From: Nemertoderma westbladi
Lineage: Eukaryota; Xenacoelomorpha; Nemertodermatida; Nemertodermatidae
Assembly: GCA_032718475.1 (NCBI GenBank)
Contig: JAUCBJ010007881.1
Coordinates: forward strand, 1 to 64,000
DNA: 64,000 nucleotides
Direction: 5' to 3'
Positions 22,229 to 34,926 of this stretch are shown in pieces. Made by a program: the position numbers and the translations under genes. Within the stretch, counting starts at the first letter, position 1, and each line of letters starts with the position of its first letter. The notes beneath the pieces are model-generated. The model was given only the letters and a program-made list of their open reading frames with translations. It ran no database searches and was not told where the DNA came from.

Positions 22229-23316
22229 AGTTTGTGAAATGTTCCCTTAAGTCTACCCAACAGCCGTTGGTACCCGGCTGGCAGCCACCCTGGTTCAGTT
22301 TTATGGTTTTGTTAGTTTAATCGACAGCTGTTGTAAACGTATATACAAAACCTACTAAGCCTTTGCATTCCAATTGAGCTTAGCCTAAGTTGATGACAGT
22401 ATTATAACGATGACAATTAGGCCCTATAGATACATACGATATATAAATGATGTACTGCTTGACATTACACTAACTGGCTGAATAGAGATAGAACTATAAT
22501 AATACGTTTGGCATTCTGTCAGATTTCAGTAGTAAGTAACCTCATAATAATTGCTAAATATCAATCACCTGAAAAACATTTCAAGCAAGGGAGTTGTGGG
22601 TATTTAATTTCGCGTTCAATAATGTTGAAAATATGCAAATATTTCGAATATCGCACTTCGAATCGTTCCCAACTTTTTTATTCAACAACTAGACAACAAT
22701 TGATAAATACTTGCGTTTACAATTTTACAATGCATGCAAGTGGTTTCAAGCCATTTGGTGAACATACATAGTGACATATATAGTGATATAGGTAAATATA
22801 TCCATCGTGTTTTTGCCGGCCTCAGCTTTAGACAAAAACTACCCAGTCTAAAGACAGGTTCGTTATTACCGAGCTTTCGATTTGCACTTTAAAAATGTAA
22901 GAATTGAGAATACTCGAAACGTGTCCCAGAAGTCACTTTGCAGCGTAACAAAATTCATTAATAGTACTAATTAATTGTAAGCTGGGATAATATCACTGGG
23001 ACAATCACTCCCGAAGTTATATTCTGTGTATTATCGCAGACTGATGATGATGTCAGATAGTGGCTCAAATTGCCTGCAAGTTAAATACAGTTTATTTTAT
23101 TGTTTTGGTTAGAAAACACAGCCACTGTAATCTGCTCCTTTCTATTAGATAGTTTCAGTGGGATAACAATGTGCGCAACCTGTTGAATTTTAAAAGCTAT
23201 GAAACAAAAAAAAATACGACAAAACCTGTCTCACAGAAACAATCAACAGTGAAACCTTAGCTATAAATGAAATATATATAAAAAATATATGTATCTATAC
23301 CTATAAAAATCAAATT
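22229..23316. other. Intergenic, nothing recognised
   Basis: AT-rich with no gene. The 87-codon frame at 22508-22771 has no recognisable content. Confidence 0.55.
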
Positions 23317-23323
23317 CTGTCTG

Positions 23324-23360
<37 letters not shown>

Positions 23361-23580
23361 GTGTTCGAACTCCTCCAAAACGGGCAGAGGGATTGCGCTG
23401 GGACTTGGCATGTGTGTATAACTTTAACCAGCGGTCGTTATAGGCCACTTTTCGAAAAGTATAATTCACGTTCGGTACCGGTACTGGGTACCGGTACGTC
23501 AGTAGGCCTATACCGGTACCAGTACGCCAGTAGGCATATGCCGGTAGCGGGAAATACCGGGTAACATGCCTCGGGTATTG
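23317..23580. repeat. (CT)n microsatellite and ACCGGTAC-rich repeat
   Basis: CTGT/CT dinucleotide repeats run from 23317 to 23361. TTCGAACTCCTCCAAAACGG and a TTGCGCTGGGACTTGGCATG block follow, of a type seen in dispersed invertebrate repeats. A stretch with several ACCGGTAC palindromes lies at 23474-23525. The 19-bp string AGGCCTATACCGGTACCAG here also occurs in gag of element C near 55999. Confidence 0.6.
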
Positions 23581-23983
23581 CCTGCTAGTAAAACATAATA
23601 ATAAAAATTCAAATTAAATTTGAAATTGAAGAAAATTAAGAGTGTTAATTTCAAAAATATAAGTTATATTTTTGACGTGTTATAGCCCAATCATATTCAG
23701 AAGAGACAATTATTGTGTGAACAGAAAAGATAATGAAGTAAATATTGCACCTTCAAAGTATCGTATGCGTTCATTAACAACAGCAAAATCCTGGCTGCTG
23801 TGGGAGTTTGAAATGAACAACTACGACATTAATGACATTTACATTTCAAGATAAATTCGTTTATTAACACAATACAATTATGCTAAATTTAATTGTTCTT
23901 CGTATTGAAATAAATCCGCCTTAATATTTTTTTGTAATCATTGACTAACATTTAATATCATTATAAATTATCTATTCCTTTAG

Positions 23984-24124
23984 ATGAAGAGTTACATTTT
24001 GTGTGCAGTTATTTGTGTTGTAGTACTGAGCTGTACACTGACAAATGCGCAGCCAAATATGCATAGCTTCTCTGCGCCAATGTCCCATGTCCAATGGCTT
24101 AAACGGAATGGACAAGGAGTCAAG
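23984..24124 (+). CDS. Putative secreted-peptide gene, first coding exon
   Basis: A good acceptor (TCTATTCCTTTAG) directly precedes an ATG. The exon encodes 47 residues and ends at AAG|GTAATG in phase 0. Residues 1-22 form a classic signal peptide (Lys near the start, hydrophobic ILCAVICVVVLS, small residues before a likely cut after TNA). The following part has QWLKR, a possible basic cleavage context. An acceptor before the ATG implies an upstream 5'UTR exon. I do not recognise the peptide. It pairs in phase with the exon at 26506-26568, which makes chance less likely. A neuropeptide, hormone or other small secreted product is inference only. Confidence 0.55.
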
Positions 24125-25028
24125 GTAATGTGTAGTTAGTTTACTTGGTATAATAATAGACCAATATATATATTATAGTTTAATTATTGAAAGTAAAACT
24201 TACAGTTAGTTATACCATAGAAGGCGGACTAGCTCAGTTGGGCATTATATGTGTAAATATGACTAGATGTTGCATTTTGTTCCTGAAATGAAACAAATGT
24301 CACCATTTGGTTTTCCACTAATTGTTGGGGCCTGTGGTAATCAGGTATCTGGAGCAAACGGCTGAAACTCCACACAGGAGTTGCAGGGATCACGTTCTCT
24401 GGCCACTGCCAACATAACAACAAACTTTAGGATATCTAAATTATCGTATTTTTGTGACATATTATGTAAATTACTATTTTAAGTCAGGGGTTATGAACAG
24501 AGCAAGAAGCGTAATGCACAGCATGTGAAGTTTAAATGAAAGTATTTGCATGGGATCATTTCTTGCCCATAATATGATTTTCAGCATCAAGATATATCAA
24601 GGCAGTCCAGTGAAGGGCGCCAGAAGTTGTAAGTTATACGTAATTATGATGGAGACCATTTGAAAGAATGAAAAAGAACACCACAGCGCTGTCAATGGCT
24701 ACTAAGGTTGCCGAGATTGATCTCCGGGCCAGTGGGTGTTTGGGGGTGATCGTGATCAACTGCGATGAGGATAGCAGTGGTCGAGGAATACTTCGATACT
24801 CCACACCACAGCTTCCAGAAGAAGGCTTATGTGATCGAGCTCCTCCAGTGTGCCCGAGTTAATCACGCCAAACCGGAGGAGATATGGCAGGGATAATTAC
24901 CGTGAGCCACAGTTTATTAGCAGTGGCTAAGTTTGTTGAAGTGAGATTAACTTTTGATAATAGAAGAAAACAGCACGCGATTTTCTTTTATACTTTTCAT
25001 TGTAGTGGCCGCTTGCGACTATTGTAGT

Positions 25029-25110
25029 GGTCAGTCGCGTGGTGTCCAACAAGGAGACGGACTCAGTCCATATCTATTCATCCTTTACATCACCGATTTG
25101 ATCACGTACA
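25029..25110 (+). pseudogene. RT fragment (non-LTR type)
   Basis: The plus-strand translation includes RGVQQGDGLSPYLFIL, the conserved RT motif preceding the catalytic box in non-LTR elements. Nothing else of the RT is next to it, so this is a scrap of under 100 bp. It lies between two 16-bp direct repeats (25002 and 25488), on the opposite strand from the relic at 25752. Confidence 0.6.
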
Positions 25111-25751
25111 TCCTGTATAGTCACCGCTTCGCAATGTAGTCAGTCACTCGATTAAGCTGCCACTGATTTCATCACCACATTATGCAGAACTCAAGGATTC
25201 CACCAGTTAGATGAAGGCCGCTGTGTTTGTGTGGGGAACCAACCAGCCACTTATTTCCATCTGATCCAATGCCACCGGAACAAAAGTTCATTGTCATACT
25301 GGGCCTCACTATAGCTTTTGAAAACATATATTATCCAAATTTTAACAACTAATTATTATTATAGGCTATGTTTGTGTTTTATACCTTCCTGTATTTTTCT
25401 TTTAACTTATATTTTATTGCATTGGGGCTTAACCATACTAACACCATGCCACGACCCTGGCATGGCTTCATCCTGATTATATATATTGTAGTGGCCGCTT
25501 GTGACATTCTTAATTGTTAGAGTCACTCCTAGGTAGTTAAATAGGTTCACAAATTCGATTGCTGTGTACCTCTGTAGGTGAGCTTGCCGTTGTTACATAG
25601 GTAGACTCCATGACGAAAAGTGATTGGTTTGGTTTTTGTTGAGTTAACCTTTAGATCATTGGCACAATAAACCGATAGAGTCAATGAGTGTCTGCGCCTC
25701 TATGGAGTTACCAGTTATGGCGACATAACTTTTAACTTTATGTTAATTGCC

Positions 25752-26420
25752 TTATGGAGTTTTAATTGCCTTATGGGGTGTTAATTGCCTTACTACTACT
25801 ACTACTAGGCCGAGCGAACTCGGACAGTGGAAATGAGATCCTTCCAGGCTTCCCGATTCTCCATAGTTTCTCTCAAGTTCAGTATCCCTTTCAAGCTGGT
25901 CTATATATGTTATAGCCGGTCCTCCACTGGTACGCTTTCCGTGAGTTGGTTGCCAGAAATGTAGGTCTGGAATGACCTCGTCTTTACTTCTCCAGCAGTG
26001 CCCACTGAATTTGAATCTGCGTTCATGGGTGTTGTTGATACAAATGGTATAGTACCATAGAGCTCGGCGTTTGTCATGTGTTGTCTCCAGCTGATGTTTA
26101 GGGCTGCCCTTAGTAGTCTTGTGTAGCAACCATAAATTCGGTGTTCAAGTGATTTCGTCAATGTCCAGGTCTCACCCCCGTATAAAAGTACACTTTCCAC
26201 TGTGGCTCGAAAGAACTTAGTCTTCAGGTGCCTGGAGAGATCTGATTTCCAGATGGTATTCATTTTTGATAGAGCTACCCAAGCCTGTGCTTTCCTAACT
26301 TCTTATGTCCTTTTTGCTACTCTCTATCCATGATCCAAGGTACTGGAAGTCGTCGACCTTCCTTAGTTGATTATTATCAATGGTTGTCAAGTTTCCATCA
26401 TCATTTGGCATCATTAACAC
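25752..26420 (-). pseudogene. RTE/jockey-like RT relic (3' end)
   Basis: Minus-strand segments match the C-terminal region after the RT palm: VDDFQYLGSWI (about 26350), LLYGGETWTLTKSLEHRIYG (about 26190) and FKFSGHCWRSKDEVIPDL (about 26000). These sit in different frames separated by frameshifts near 26270 and 26060. The GTAGTAGTAGT tract at 25793-25806 may be the element's simple-repeat tail. It is inactive. Confidence 0.75.
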
Positions 26421-26505
26421 CTTATGGGGTGTTAATTGCCTTAATTATGCTAATTGCATTTGGAATAATAATTAATAATTAATATTTTAATTTTTTTACT
26501 TTAAG

Positions 26506-26568
26506 GAAACTGATAAATGTAGCCGTTTAATCGATGCGATGTATTCCTACATTTCTGAAGTAAAGCAG
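26506..26568 (+). CDS. Putative secreted-peptide gene, second coding exon
   Basis: A 63-bp exon in phase 0 on both sides, between TTTTTTACTTTAAG and CAG|GTAAGT, both near-consensus. It encodes 21 residues (starting ETDKCSRL, ending SEVKQ) with a single Cys, probably helical. It continues the frame of the exon ending at 24124 without a stop. Exons this short are common in peptide-precursor genes, but the evidence is splice-site and frame agreement only. Confidence 0.5.
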
Positions 26569-27930
26569 GTAAGTTCATAGAAAACCTAACATAACAAAAA
26601 TATCAAAATCTTTACTCCAACAGCAGCAGTAGCCAGCTTCACCTATTGTAGCATGGTCAATTACGAATTTGTACCTGACCCATGGAATTTAAATTTACCA
26701 CTTTATAACAAGGGCTAAAATAGTCCAACCTATACTCAGATATATTGTATTACAAGGTAGAAGAGAAAAGAGTTAAGGTAGAAAAATGCAGTGACGTAGT
26801 TGCTGAGACATTGTATTAGCTATTATTCTTTTTCCATCGATTAATATCATGGCCAACATGGGTCGAAAGCTTTTACAGTTAAACAATACTAGTGCATGCT
26901 ATCTATATGGACAGAATAGTATAGTGATTGTAGACATTGATACCAAGATCTATACAGCCTAATAGAAACTCTATATATATGTTTCCTATCATTTAACGTT
27001 AAAGTATTATTTTACTGGTTAGTCACTAGAAAGCCAGCAAGCTGGCTTTAAACGAACCTGCCCCTCAAACCAGTACACTGAGTGAGCGAAAATGAAAACA
27101 CGAAAATTGCCATCAACTCAATGATAGAAACACCAGCTGCTGGTACTCATGAGGGCCTAGTAAGCTACTACTATTTATTGAATGGATAGCCCAAACTGCA
27201 CAGAAGTAGGCCTATATTACTTGCTAAATTTATTACTCTCTCACTCTATCTCAGACAGTAATCAAACATCAACTGTTAGTTTGTATAATATATTACCCCG
27301 CCAGCTGAATAGCTCTTCCCAGTGGATCCTATGGGAATATCATTGTAAGCACAGGGCCGTTCAAATGTTTTATAGGTTGATGATAATGAATGATGAGGGA
27401 CCCAACTACACTACGTTTGTCTATATGGACGGTCTCCTTACAGCCAGCTGACTGGCTTTTCTAATTTAATCATATTATTCTGCAACCAATAGTTTACTCA
27501 TTTAGACGAATTAGTGCGTTTTTTTGCCGGACTAACAAATTTTGGCGACGTTCTGTGCGAGATTGGCGATATTTGAAAAGATTCTGAGGCTCAAATATGT
27601 TGCTCAAATGACTGAATAGCCCAAATAAAAAAGTTGGTGCATACTCGACGAGATGAAATCGGTGAAATTCGACTTTAAAGTTTCAAAATTTTATTTTTCA
27701 CTATTTTTCAGTGACCCCGTGATCGAAACGCCACAAAAAATATACAGTCTTGTGCGCAACCAAAATTTTTGTTGAGTTTCTTATTAAAATTTTTGCGTAC
27801 CTTCTTGAGTTTTTGAGATATTGGATGGTTATACATACACACACACACACAACAACGTCGTGTTTTTGAACGGCTCAACTCTTGACTTGAATCTCAGCTC
27901 TAATATATAATATCTATAATATCTAATAAT
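26569..27930. other. Intron/intergenic, nothing recognised
   Basis: No gene. An (AC)n microsatellite lies at 27836-27852. A dispersed-repeat scrap (GGCTTTAAACGAACCTG) is near 27047. Confidence 0.5.
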
Positions 27931-27940
27931 ATCTAAGCTC

Positions 27941-28965
27941 TTGAATCCAATTAGAATAAAATGCAATAAAATAATCCGTGCAATCACTTTTAGTCACTAC
28001 CAAGCGCATGCTGCTCCCTTATATAAACAATTAAATATTCTACCCTTAGGAAAATGCCATGAACTTGAAGTTAATAAATTTATGTTTGATATAACTCACA
28101 AAAAAAAACCGCAACCACTACAACACTTTTTCCAACAAACTGCTAATATCCATCGCTACCACACAAGATCCACAACTTCGCAAAACTTCTACATTCCATA
28201 TGCCAGACTACAGCACACACAAAACTCACTGATGCACACCGGCCCAAAAATCTGGAACAAACTACCCCCCTCATTAAAAAACTCAGTATCTCGTAAATCG
28301 CTTTCTCGAAAACTGAAGAAACATTTCCTATTCGACCTACAGTAACAATTACTTATTAAACGACTTTACTCTCCCCTCTGTCTTAGTCTGCACCCACACC
28401 CCGGACCCAACTTGTGTCTCTATTAACGATACACAGTGCACTCTGTGCGTCACGTGGAAGATTGGTACACTGCCTCCGCCATGTTGTTTTCGCATGGTAG
28501 ATGGTAAATAATTCTAGATAGCTCCAATAAATTCTAGACAACTTCAATCGTTACACTCTAATCGCAACAATCGCTGCCTCTCCCTTAGTCCCTACCTCTA
28601 CCCCCACCCCCCCCCCCCCCCCTCCCACGCCCCTACCCCCCCCCCCCCCCCCCACCACCCCCTCCCCCTTATTTTAATACACCACATGAACATATAAACA
28701 TATATTATCTCACTGATAGTCTACACTAGCTTCGCTACAGACTACAGTGGGAATAACTAATACTATACTTTCAACATGACTGTGCCACTGCCGATTTAAG
28801 TTTAATGTGTCTAATTGTCTAATATCACATTACCATTGTATATTTACAGTACAGTATGTTGTTCAGTTACATTCAAAATGTTATGCTGTGCTATGTTTTA
28901 TATGTAACTAATATACGAGCTCGCGAGGGCTCATCGAATTGAATTGAATCGAATTGAATTGACAA
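27941..28965 (+). mobile_element. CR1-like non-LTR retrotransposon, 5'-truncated
   Basis: A frame at 27941-28345 matches the C-terminus of CR1/RTX-type RT proteins: KIIRAITFSHYQAHAAPLYK, then YHTRS, then MHTGPKIWNKLPPSLKN, ending at a stop. About 600 bp of 3' UTR follows, including a C-rich tract (28603-28660). The end is a GAATTGAATTGAAT repeat at 28935-28960, the usual kind of simple-repeat tail. Everything upstream of the last 134 codons is missing. Confidence 0.75.
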
Positions 28966-31529
28966 GAACTACCCTGGCCTATTAGAGGCATGTTCGTTAT
29001 TATAATGTTTGATTTATCTATAATATGGTTACGTGACAATGGTGTATCCACGCAAATAATATAATAATAATATTAAACTGAAAATCGTCTGTCGTCGTCA
29101 TTGTTATACTGGGTGGAGCCGTTATTGTGGGCTTCATAAATCTTTGACTGGGATCTGCGGGCAGTTAATAAATGGGAATTTCCTGCGTTGTATCGTAGTG
29201 ATTTAAGCTGATAAGTAGGTGGTGTATATGATACGTAATGGTATATGTGAAAAATTAGCCTCGTATTCTGTTGTGTGTGGTATTATTATATACAGCGGAC
29301 ATAGATTTTTAGACGAAGATTTTTATTCTGCGCAATAAAGAACCAGCAGCGTATTAAACACATAGTTAACACAGATGCGATCCTGGTAGGATTTAGCCTG
29401 ATCGAATATCAGACACTGCAACCTTGTAATTTACATTCACACAATCCCGGAAGGATTTACCCTGGATAAAGTGTAATGCATCAAACCGGTTAATTTATAT
29501 TTAGACAATCCTTTAAGGATTTATACATTGATCTAAAATGGAATGTTGAGAACCTGTTAATTAAGGATCCAAAGATTGAAAGCCAAACATCAGGTTAATA
29601 TGGGACGAATTTACTCCATTTAATATTACATTGGACTAGTTTTCGGTTTATGCATTGTAGTTCTGTAATAAATGTGGTATTTATTGATTTATATACCAGT
29701 GATTGCGATTGGTCAATAAATACATTATAAAGATATATGTAGTCCATATATATGTCCAATGGATAACTGGTTCCTGATAGGGAAATAAAGAAAAAAGGTT
29801 TGGATAGTTATGATGTGTTCAACCTTTGGAGTTAGTATGCCACCCTCATTGCCTCACGGGTAACAGATGGGCTAAAATGTGGGTCCAGTTTATGACAAAA
29901 CATAATTAAAGTTATTACATTCGAACGTATTGTAGGTGAGAACGATAATAATTTATTTATTTATTCAGTTACAAATCAATTACGATATCTCGATACTGTA
30001 CTGCTGCTTTTTACTTATTGATCAAATATAGGGCCTATATACACAGATAATGCACAAACAATATACAATATGTAATAATAGTGTAGCTCATCTACCCCTG
30101 GAATGCTCAATAATCAAACATAATGGAGAAACCAATTAATATCAGATAGAAAAATAAGTAACCTCGATGCACTTCGTTTCCTAGACAATTCTAATAATGA
30201 TTTTCTTGAGTTGTCCAACGATATCATCATTGACCTCAGACTGAAAAATCATGCTCCAGCAGAATTTACTCTTGACCCGGCTCTTAGAGGTCCAATTGAG
30301 ATATTCCCTCCTAGTACTTTGTCAGAACACATAAACATGAAAGAGATTGGCCCGCAGATCATCAAGCACTTCATTGTGGTTCATCTACATTTCTTGCAGG
30401 ATAGATCATGGTCGTGGTCGTGGTCGGGTGTATTTAAGACATAACAGACACAGGGGGAATGTATTGTATACATGTTTTACGTTGCTTAGTTACAATACAA
30501 GAGTTATCAAATTGAACAGCTGCAGAAGAAGTAGGATTTGTAATCCCAAGACCACCATAGCGCCCTGGTGATCTAATATGTCCTTAAGGCCTGAGTCGCA
30601 AAAGGAACGCAACATAGATGGGATTAATCGCTTATAGATTCTCATCCAAAAAAGATCCTCATCACCTTGAATTGAATGAATAAATTGAATTGAATTGAAG
30701 TCTCTTCTTTATATTAGAATTATTAAAATAAAAACAAATAAGTACGGAAATTTACAATATACATGAATTGAATTGAACGCTGAATCTGAATTTGTTATTA
30801 TTACAAATAACCACATCAAAAGCTACCAGTGCTACCAATAAACTATAAAACATTTTATGTATTTAAAACATTAATGAAAAAGAGGGGAAGCCCACCAAGG
30901 CCAATTGCACTTATTGGGGGCGCTGCGCAGCATCACAAAAGATTTATTAATTTGACTACGTCACTGGGAAGTGAATTCCATAATGGCACTACTCTATTGG
31001 CAAACAAATGTAACACCGCTGGAAAAATATCCATCTAGAACTCAAGCTATGTGTAAATGCAGCATATGCTCCACTTAGCTCAGTTTCAGCTATTTCTCCT
31101 AACTTTTCGATCTGTTCACACCACCCTGCAACCTTACACTTGGCAAACATTGAAATTAAGTCTTGTGAAAGTTCCTATGACACCGACTTCTAAAATTGTT
31201 GGCAAGTAATAATATACTTCTGAATATCATTGTATATATTGAATATCATTATTATCTATTGAATATCATTATTAGGCCCTCTCTATCGATTTTTCAGAAG
31301 CACCAGCTGGTGTTTTTATCATTGTGTCAATGGACGGCGTTTTAAGTCTATATTTCGAGCCCAGAGGCTATGGAGGGAGTAGGCGAGTATGCCAGAGACC
31401 TTAGAATCCTGTCAGCCAGTGGAGTTGCTGTGAAAATTTATCGTTAGCGTTAGAGTAGTTTTGGCTGAAGATGAGTCAGTCAGCCAGTCACGAGCAATAC
31501 TTACAGTTCGTAACCTCTCGGTTCGGTTG
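28966..31529. other. Intron/intergenic with minor repeats
   Basis: Holds a threefold degenerate repeat at 29377-29575 and GAATTGAATTGAA tails near 30665-30697 and 30764-30777, probably from further truncated CR1-like copies. Short frames at 30211-30571 and 30829-31038 are not recognised. Confidence 0.5.
29377..29575. repeat. Three degenerate 64-bp tandem units
   Basis: The motif ATCCTGGTAGGATTTAGCCT recurs as ATCCCGGAAGGATTTACCCT and ATCCTTTAAGGATTTATACA. Each is followed about 40 bp later by AATTTACATT / AATTTATATT / AATTAAGGAT. Each carries a short inverted ATCC...GGAT. Confidence 0.6.
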
Positions 31530-31925
31530 GTTGAATTCTTAGCCCGCGAGTATTCTTAGACTGACGGTATTCTTAGCCCGCGAGTATTCTTAGCAGTATT
31601 AAAGGAGCAGGTTTCAGAAGCGTATTGGGGGAACCAAAACAATAAACGTTATTGAATGGGAGAATCTTTTGGGCTCGTTAAGCCAAGGAATGCCTATTCA
31701 CCACCATGGGTGATCTTCCACAGTAAACCCTTCCGCTCTGTTTCCCAAGTTGCCTTGGTTCCCATTTATCGACCACTGAAGGATGAAAGCCGGGGTTGGG
31801 CTAGGCTGCAGCATTTAAAGCACTGTGCCCAAACAGTGCTGCCCCATCTAGGGATCGATAAACGTTATTGTTTTGTGGGCTAAGAATACCCACGGGCTAA
31901 GAATACTCGCGGGCTAAGAATTCCT
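31530..31925. mobile_element. MITE-like element with GCCCGCGAGTATTCTTAG ends
   Basis: The left end (31530-31591) has two copies of CTTAGCCCGCGAGTATTCTT preceded by GAATTC. The right end (31876-31922) has the inverse, GGGCTAAGAATACTCGCGGG, ending in GAATTC. The interior of about 290 bp has no transposase. It is a short inverted-repeat element with subterminal repeats. Confidence 0.7.
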
Positions 31926-31929
31926 GAGA

Positions 31930-33821
31930 CCCTCAGTTCCTTTACGTCATTTTATGTTTAATATGTTTTTGCCCTAATAATATAATATAATGTACGTTGT
32001 TTCTATTTTCCAACTCTAAATTCGTTTTTGATTTCACCAATTTTGTTTCATTTACTTCATGGCAATTATTTAAGAAATTGTTTCTATGTAGATCATATTG
32101 TAGATCATATTGTTGATCATTAACTGCAAATTCATTAATCATCAGATCATTAACGTGCTTATATCTTTTTGCATATATTTGCATTTGCAATCATACCCCT
32201 TTTCAGATTTGTACATATTATTATTCATCTATAAATTTATGTATATTTGTCGCGAATTCTCTTGCAGTTATGTATAATGTTTTGAATTTTCATGTTATAT
32301 ATTTAAGGTGTATAAGGGATAATAAAATTAATATCTACATATAAAAAGAAGTAAATAGGACAAAATTATTTATTGCATGGAAAATAAACTATTTTGTCCG
32401 TCGACCTCAATAATATGAATAATAAGCTGATGTCGGTCATGGTTATCGACTTATCATCGGATCAACAACCACCAATCGCTATCATTCAGCTGTTTCATTG
32501 GTCAGCAATGAAAAATCAAGTTCCTCAGAGCAGTCTTCAGTCATAATGGCATTCTATGAAGTATAAAACTACAGGAAGTGACTCATACAATTATTCCAGT
32601 CATTAACTTAAAGTCCTTAGTCTCAAACGACCATTAATTTTCTTCGGTAGCCGTTCGTTATCACAGGTACGTACACACGCATCTACAATCAGTCTCGTTT
32701 ATTACCAGCTGAGCCAAGACTATTAATGGTTGCCGAATTCAGGAAGCTAAGCCGAATGTCCCTAGGGTTTTTTTTTGTAAGATGAAACATGCAGCTTATT
32801 GATTGGCATAGGCAGTTCCTTTTTCCATTACAGGCCTGTAATATACCTGAATACGAGACACTTATGACATGTAAAATGACTAGGCCTCATCTCTACAGGT
32901 AATTAATCTACTTATTTATGGAGCAGGGCACACTTACATATTAAAGTAGCAAATTACATCCAGATTAACTTTATAGTGATTAATTAGACAGAGATAGAAA
33001 ATTGAGTTGATTGAGTGTATAATTAAAGTCCAGGATTGGCTCAAATTAACATAATGACCGGAGTTAACTAGTTGTAAACTTATTTATGTTGCAAACACGC
33101 GTCGTCCAACTGGTGTATGTACTGTGATGTGTAGTGTTATACAGTTATAGGTTCCAATAAGTCGTCTACAGTAGTGTGAAAACGAAAACTTTAAAAAAAA
33201 AAAATTTTAATTTCCTTCTCTCAAAAATTTGTTCCTATGCTTTTCTAAACTTTTCATCAACTACACGCATTTGGAATTTAAAAAATTTTACTGTTGGGGA
33301 AATATTTATTTTAAAATATTGAACCAACCAAATAAATAGCTGGACTGAAAGACAAATCCTATTTGGCCCAGAGACTGCAAACTCCAGTAGTTTGTGGTTC
33401 GCCACACCGCAGCGGCAGCGGTACGCAGAAAATGTTGATGGCACAATAATCATGATCTGATGCTCGCAGCCAGGAAGCTTAAAGTTCGCAATTTCGTTGA
33501 TAAAATCCATGTATTTCCTTTTCGGTTTTCTTTCCCCTTTTTCAATCAATTCCTTTCGGAGTTCCCGTCGCCGCTGCATAGCTAACGGTTCGTCTTGACA
33601 AAAATGCCCGACATTAGGGTTCTAGGTGATCAATTTTTAACAATAATCTGATGTACCTGTAATTGTAAATTGCATTAAATTATTGTCATTACTGTAGCTT
33701 TAATGAATGTAACATCATACCATTTAATTCTTGTAATTTAATTGAAAAGTTATTATATATAACGCAGTTGGAGAATGACAAAATGAAAGTAAATTCAAAT
33801 CTGAACAAAATCCGCACGCAT
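31930..33821. other. Intron/intergenic, nothing firm
   Basis: AT-rich. At 32500-32670 a CATTGGTCAG, a TATAAAA (about 32562) and a CACAG|GTACGT donor (about 32667) resemble a promoter with a short first exon, but no downstream coding partner is shown. The 114-codon minus frame at 33235-33579 is unrecognised. Confidence 0.4.
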
Positions 33822-33975
33822 ATTTCCAATTGGGATGTCGTTTCAGACTATGGAAGAATTTCAGGGCTGTTAATTGGCTGTTCCTCAAATAAGCTCACCT
33901 CATTGGCTAACACTCTCCCATAGTCAACAGATGTGTCGGTTCGGCCTAATTGCCAGAGGGGGTGTCGGTTGGGGC
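33822..33975 (-). repeat. Dispersed repeat R, inverted copy
   Basis: This is the reverse complement of the start of the repeats at 34577 and 42536: CCAATTGGGATGTCGTTTC, AATTGGCTGTTCCTC and CATTGGCTAACACTCTCCC are all shared. It may be the opposite terminus of one element spanning about 33.8-34.9 kb, or a separate insertion. Confidence 0.7.
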
Positions 33976-34576
33976 AAACTACTTATGTTACTGTTATTAA
34001 CAAATCTGCCATACAGGCCCCGATACATACTAACTAATCTACATATTATATAATTAATTCACAATGACATTTGCGCGAGCCACGTAGTGTAGTATGCAAA
34101 GAATTTGTAAACTGACAGTGTTGGGGGAGGGGGGGGGTCAATAAATGGAAATACCTGTGGTCATTAGTTTTTGTAGAGTAAGCCTACAGGCTTATTATTA
34201 TTAAGACACAAAAATATAAAAAAACAATAAATTAATGAAAGTAATATATACAATTTTCATTGGTGCTTCAAAATTAGCTACAGTATTACTGACAACCTAG
34301 GCTAGCCACAAGCAAATCAATTCATGATTTAGTCACAGTTGCAGACACCGCTTTCCTACTGTAATATTGTTCATTGTTGTTCTGCAAATTAACAAACGTT
34401 GTCGGTCGTTCAATTACTAATGTCATTTTGAGATGGAATGTAACGAATATCTGAGTATCTGCCAACCTACTAGAATACAGGCCGTGCAGCCGACTGCAAC
34501 CATAAAACTTATGGACCGACATTTTATGAGTGCTGCTCCTTCAGTGTAACAGAATACTTGCAATTCAGTAATAACG

Positions 34577-34926
34577 ACGGGAGAGTGTTAGCCAATGAGG
34601 AGAGCTTATTTTATTGGAGGAACAGCCAATTAGAAGCCCAGAAATACTCCCATAGGATGAAACGACACCCCAATTGGAAATATACAATCCGTACCTGTGC
34701 TTGAGACTGTAACTAAGGATGTACCGGTACCCCATAGAACACAATATGTTATATATTGAATGTGAGATTGTCGAAGAAATAGGAAAGATGGTAAAATCCC
34801 CCACCCCCCTGAATACTCACATGCTGTAAATCATTATTACATTACATTTTCGGACCTCATTTATACACCATAGAATAATATTGATAATGATTTTCCTTAT
34901 GTAAAACCAAGACAAAAGATTAGCCG
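34577..34926 (+). repeat. Dispersed repeat R, plus copy (unoccupied)
   Basis: Nearly identical to 42591-42941 along its 350 bp (for example GAGAGTGTTAGCCAATGAGG and TAACTAAGGATGTACCGGTA). In the second copy the sequence breaks off after AGATTAGCCG, exactly where the LTR of element B begins, whereas this copy continues. It therefore acts as the empty-site version. Short minus frames across both copies are chance. Confidence 0.85.

Larger units (their letters stand above)
24125..26505 (+). other. Intron with retroelement debris
   Basis: This is the proposed intron between GTAATG (24125) and TTTACTTTAAG (ending 26505). It contains a tRNA A-box-like stretch (GGACTAGCTCAGTTGGGCAT, 24230) without a clear B box, an RT scrap on the plus strand and a larger RT relic on the minus strand. 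The string TTGTAGTGGCCGCTTG occurs at about 25002 and 25488. Confidence 0.45.

Noticed and set aside
24230-24260. GGACTAGCTCAGTTGGGCAT as a tRNA gene
   Set aside because: A good A box but no B box or cloverleaf follows; at most a SINE scrap.
30211-30571. Two overlapping plus frames (77 and 74 codons)
   Set aside because: No recognisable motif; could be chance or an old relic.
32500-32670. Promoter plus first exon (CCAAT, TATAAAA, splice donor)
   Set aside because: Plausible spacing but no downstream exon that clearly belongs to it; kept only as a remark.
33235-33579. 114-codon minus-strand frame as a gene
   Set aside because: No domain, no splice or promoter context, AT-rich surroundings.
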